Shown piece by piece: positions 59,496 through 61,521 of a stretch of 61,521 bases of DNA. Origin of the DNA: an uncultured Mycoplasmatota bacterium (GTDB taxonomy: Bacteria; Bacillota_I; Bacilli_A; RF39; UBA660); NCBI GenBank assembly GCA_900549325.1, contig UROI01000004.1, positions 1 to 61,521 on the forward strand, given 5' to 3'. Under the pieces are notes generated by a model that saw nothing but the letters and a program-made list of their open reading frames with translations, was not told the DNA's origin and searched no databases. The number at the start of each line of letters is the position of its first letter. Position 1 is the stretch's first letter. The position numbers and the translations under genes are program-made.

Positions 59496-60566
59496 ATGTT
59501 AGATTATATTATTATAGGACTATTAATAATAGTTATTATACTTGTTATTATAGCAATTAGTAAAAATGTTAATGAAGGAAAAATTACAGAAAGATTAGGC
59601 ACATTAGAGACTACTACAGTAAAAGAATTATCTAGTTTTCAAATAGATATAATGAAAACTATGAATGATAATTTTAATGGACTTAACGACAGAATGGAAA
59701 AGAAACTTACACAAATTAACGATAAAGTAAATGAAAGATTAGATGATAACTTTGCTAAAACTAATAGAACATTTACTAATATATTAGAAAGATTATCTAA
59801 AATAGATGAGGCTCAAAAGAAAATAGATACTTTATCTACAGATATTGTTTCACTACAAAGTATTTTAACTGATAAAAAAAGTAGAGGTATATTTGGTGAA
59901 ATTAATCTTAAACATATCTTAGTTAGTATATTTGGTGAAAAGAATGATAAGGTATATAGACTTCAGTATACTTTCCCTAATACCACTATTGCGGATGCTG
60001 TTATATTTGCTCCTGAACCACTAGGTACTGTCGCTATCGACTCAAAGTTTCCTTTAGAACATTATCAAAAAATGGTAGATAAAAATCTTCCTCAAGTAGA
60101 TAGAAATATAGCGGAAAAAGAATTTAAAGTAGATGTTAAGAAACATATTGATGCAATTGCTAGTAAATATATTATACCTGGGGTTACTTCTGATCAGGCT
60201 ATTATGTTCTTACCTGCTGAAGCATTATTTGCTGAAATAAATGCTTATCATACTGATTTAATAGAATATGCTCATAAGAGAAGAGTATGGATATGTTCTC
60301 CTACTACATTAATTAGTACATTTACTATTATTGAAGTACTTCTTAAGAATATGGAAAGAGATAAATATGCAAGTATTATTCATGATGAATTAAATAAACT
60401 TGGTGTTGAATTTGGTAGATATAAAGAAAGATGGGATAAACTTTCTAGAAGTATTGAAACTGTTAATAAAGATATAGAAAATATTCATGTAACTACTGAT
60501 AAAATAAGTAAAAGATTTGACTCTATTAGTAAAGTAGAACTTGGAGATAAAAAAGAAATAGAATAA
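59496..60566 (+). CDS. rmuC: RmuC family DNA recombination protein
   Basis: A 356-residue protein. An N-terminal membrane anchor (2-23) is followed by a coiled coil (35-125). The RmuC nuclease-like domain (PD-(D/E)xK-related) has SRGIFGEINLKHIL, DAVIFAPEPLGTVAIDSKFPLEHY and MFLPAEALFAE. RmuC limits DNA inversions between short inverted repeats. GGAGGT precedes the ATG. Confidence 0.95.
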   Translation: MLDYIIIGLLIIVIILVIIAISKNVNEGKITERLGTLETTTVKELSSFQIDIMKTMNDNFNGLNDRMEKKLTQINDKVNERLDDNFAKTNRTFTNILERLSKIDEAQKKIDTLSTDIVSLQSILTDKKSRGIFGEINLKHILVSIFGEKNDKVYRLQYTFPNTTIADAVIFAPEPLGTVAIDSKFPLEHYQKMVDKNLPQVDRNIAEKEFKVDVKKHIDAIASKYIIPGVTSDQAIMFLPAEALFAEINAYHTDLIEYAHKRRVWICSPTTLISTFTIIEVLLKNMERDKYASIIHDELNKLGVEFGRYKERWDKLSRSIETVNKDIENIHVTTDKISKRFDSISKVELGDKKEIE

Positions 60567-60620
60567 TTAAAAACTCTTAATAATATCTTATTATTTGAAT
60601 AAATTTAAATGAGGGATATT

Positions 60621-60830
60621 ATGATAAGAGTTTTTTTCTTTTTACTTGGATTTGGTCTTATGGTAATTGGATGTAGTTTTATCATATTATATCTAAATTT
60701 AACCACTATGGGGTATAATTTTTTAGAATATGTTAATTTTATTATAAGAAGAGTAGAATGTTACTTTAGTATTATTGGCTTTATAATTATGATTTTATCT
60801 ATTACTTTGAAAGGGGATTATAGGAAATGA
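60621..60830 (+). CDS. Small membrane protein
   Basis: A 69-residue protein with two hydrophobic segments (about 3-28 and 48-64). ATG at 60621 lies five bases after GAGGG; the ATG at 60609 has no ribosome binding site. It overlaps the next gene by 4 bp (ATGA), so they are coupled. Not recognised. Confidence 0.65.
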   Translation: MIRVFFFLLGFGLMVIGCSFIILYLNLTTMGYNFLEYVNFIIRRVECYFSIIGFIIMILSITLKGDYRK

Positions 60831-61453
60831 ATTATATTTATGATATAGTACTTAATTTTAATAAAGAATATTATAACTTCTTTGAATGGAATAAGAGAGA
60901 TAATATTGTTAATGTAAAGAAAATACCATTATTTCTTGTTAATAATGATACTTTTAAAATGTTTAAATATGATAATGTAACTGTAAGTGGTGATTTTATT
61001 AATTTAATTAAAGATAAAACTTATACTTATTCTAGAATTAAGATAGGTAATACTTCTTTAATAACTAATGGTAAAGAAGTTATCGCAGTACTCTTTAATG
61101 ATAAAGGAGATCTTATTAAAAGAAGTAGTCTTTTATTAGATGAAGAAGAAGAGGTATTAAATGAAACTATTAATGATAATATTTATAATATTGAAATTAT
61201 TAAATCCTCAAGAAATAAGATTTCTTTTGTAAACAGAGCTCAAAAAGAAAAGAAGAACTTTTTAATTAAATATATTAATAAGGAGAATAATCTTACTAAT
61301 TTAAAATATTTATATTATGATTATTTTGAGAAAGAAGATGATAATATTAATAATATTAAAAAGTCTTTAATTAATGAAATTAAATATAATTGGAATAATA
61401 AATTAGATAATCTATATGAAACTGTCAAGATGTTTAAAAAGATTAAAAATTAA
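60827..61453 (+). CDS. Hypothetical protein, DUF3603-like N-terminus
   Basis: A 208-residue soluble protein. The N-terminus MNYIYDIVLNFNKEYY then FFEWNKRD and VKKIPLFLV resembles DUF3603 proteins of Bacilli, which have an YIYD-type start and a FHEW-type motif; this is a by-eye comparison. GGGG lies upstream, and the start overlaps the preceding stop by 4 bp. Function unknown. Confidence 0.7.
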   Translation: MNYIYDIVLNFNKEYYNFFEWNKRDNIVNVKKIPLFLVNNDTFKMFKYDNVTVSGDFINLIKDKTYTYSRIKIGNTSLITNGKEVIAVLFNDKGDLIKRSSLLLDEEEEVLNETINDNIYNIEIIKSSRNKISFVNRAQKEKKNFLIKYINKENNLTNLKYLYYDYFEKEDDNINNIKKSLINEIKYNWNNKLDNLYETVKMFKKIKN

Positions 61454-61469
61454 AAGAAGGGGGATTTGA

Positions 61470-61521
61470 TGTGAACCCCAAATAGTAGACATTAATAAAA
61501 AAGAGGGTTATTAAAAAGAGA
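61470..61521 (+). mobile_element. Putative end of an IS3-family (IS150-type) insertion sequence, cut by the window edge
   Basis: TGTGAACCCCAAATAGTAGA then CATT resembles the terminal inverted repeat of IS150-group IS3 elements (TGTnnTGACCCCAAA...GTTGGACA pattern). It starts just after the 208-residue gene and is followed by AT-rich sequence that would lead into orfA beyond the window. No transposase is visible, so the assignment rests on the terminus alone. Confidence 0.5.

Overview
The window is very AT-rich DNA from a Gram-positive-type (Bacillota) bacterium. The genes are compact, with AGGTGAT or GGAGG ribosome binding sites. TGA is used as a real stop (for example at 46021-46023 and 60828-60830), so the mycoplasma code does not apply. 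The gene set includes the Firmicutes primosome DnaB/DnaI, LytTR-type agr signalling, an LtaS-like enzyme, Noc and ParB, SpoIIR and a CwlD-like amidase. This fits an uncultured, small-genome, gut-type Bacilli lineage (RF39/Erysipelotrichia-like) better than classical Bacillus or Clostridium. The lineage is inferred; no rRNA or tRNA gene was found.

Layout. 1-2.9 kb: a DUF4143 ATPase behind three 23-bp iterons, an array of hairpins, and a phage-like holin/endolysin pair. 2.9-5.4 kb: the t6A operon tsaE-tsaB-rimI-tsaD. 5.4-16 kb: a Cys-rich unknown, a degenerate hybrid histidine kinase, an AMP-binding acyl ligase, an Abi_2-htrA operon, a phospholipase C-like protein, a CwlD-like amidase and a TGS-nucleoside kinase. 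16-20 kb: clpP, a 39-residue membrane peptide, a Smr protein, a sensor kinase and an EIIB-like protein without its cysteine. 20-25 kb: a complete agr system with agrBD on + and ltaS-agrA-agrC on -. 25-30 kb: rpmE, an SGNH protein, murA, mntP-like, spoIIR and noc. 30-33 kb: a second degenerate kinase plus an acyltransferase. 33-39 kb: the origin-flanking block rsmG-mnmG-mnmE-khpB-yidC-rnpA-rpmH. 39-42 kb: an unknown gene and parAB where dnaA would usually be. 42-50 kb: csp, a CPBP protease, a nuclease remnant, dnaB-dnaI, dnaE and gmk. 50-61.5 kb: an HD-like protein, valS, several envelope proteins, a 21-residue-repeat protein, rmuC, two unknowns and the apparent end of an IS3-type element.

The most unusual content is as follows. 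(1) A two-copy module joins a near-identical 126-bp promoter/hairpin segment, a lipid-activation or acyl-transfer gene, and a hybrid kinase whose phosphoacceptor His is Asn. The second copy lies between rsmG and noc. (2) A family of at least 13-14 hairpins has unrelated arms but an invariant AGAC...GGCT core, often in tandem. (3) The agr locus has an LTA-synthase-like gene at the head of agrAC and matching GTTAA-N6-GTTAA elements in both promoters. (4) The 23-bp iterons abut the -35 box of the DUF4143 ATPase gene.

The only stretch above 300 bases without an intact gene is 43324-43825, which holds a 5'-truncated YhcG/DUF1016-type nuclease fragment. Other gaps are short and mostly hold terminators and promoters.
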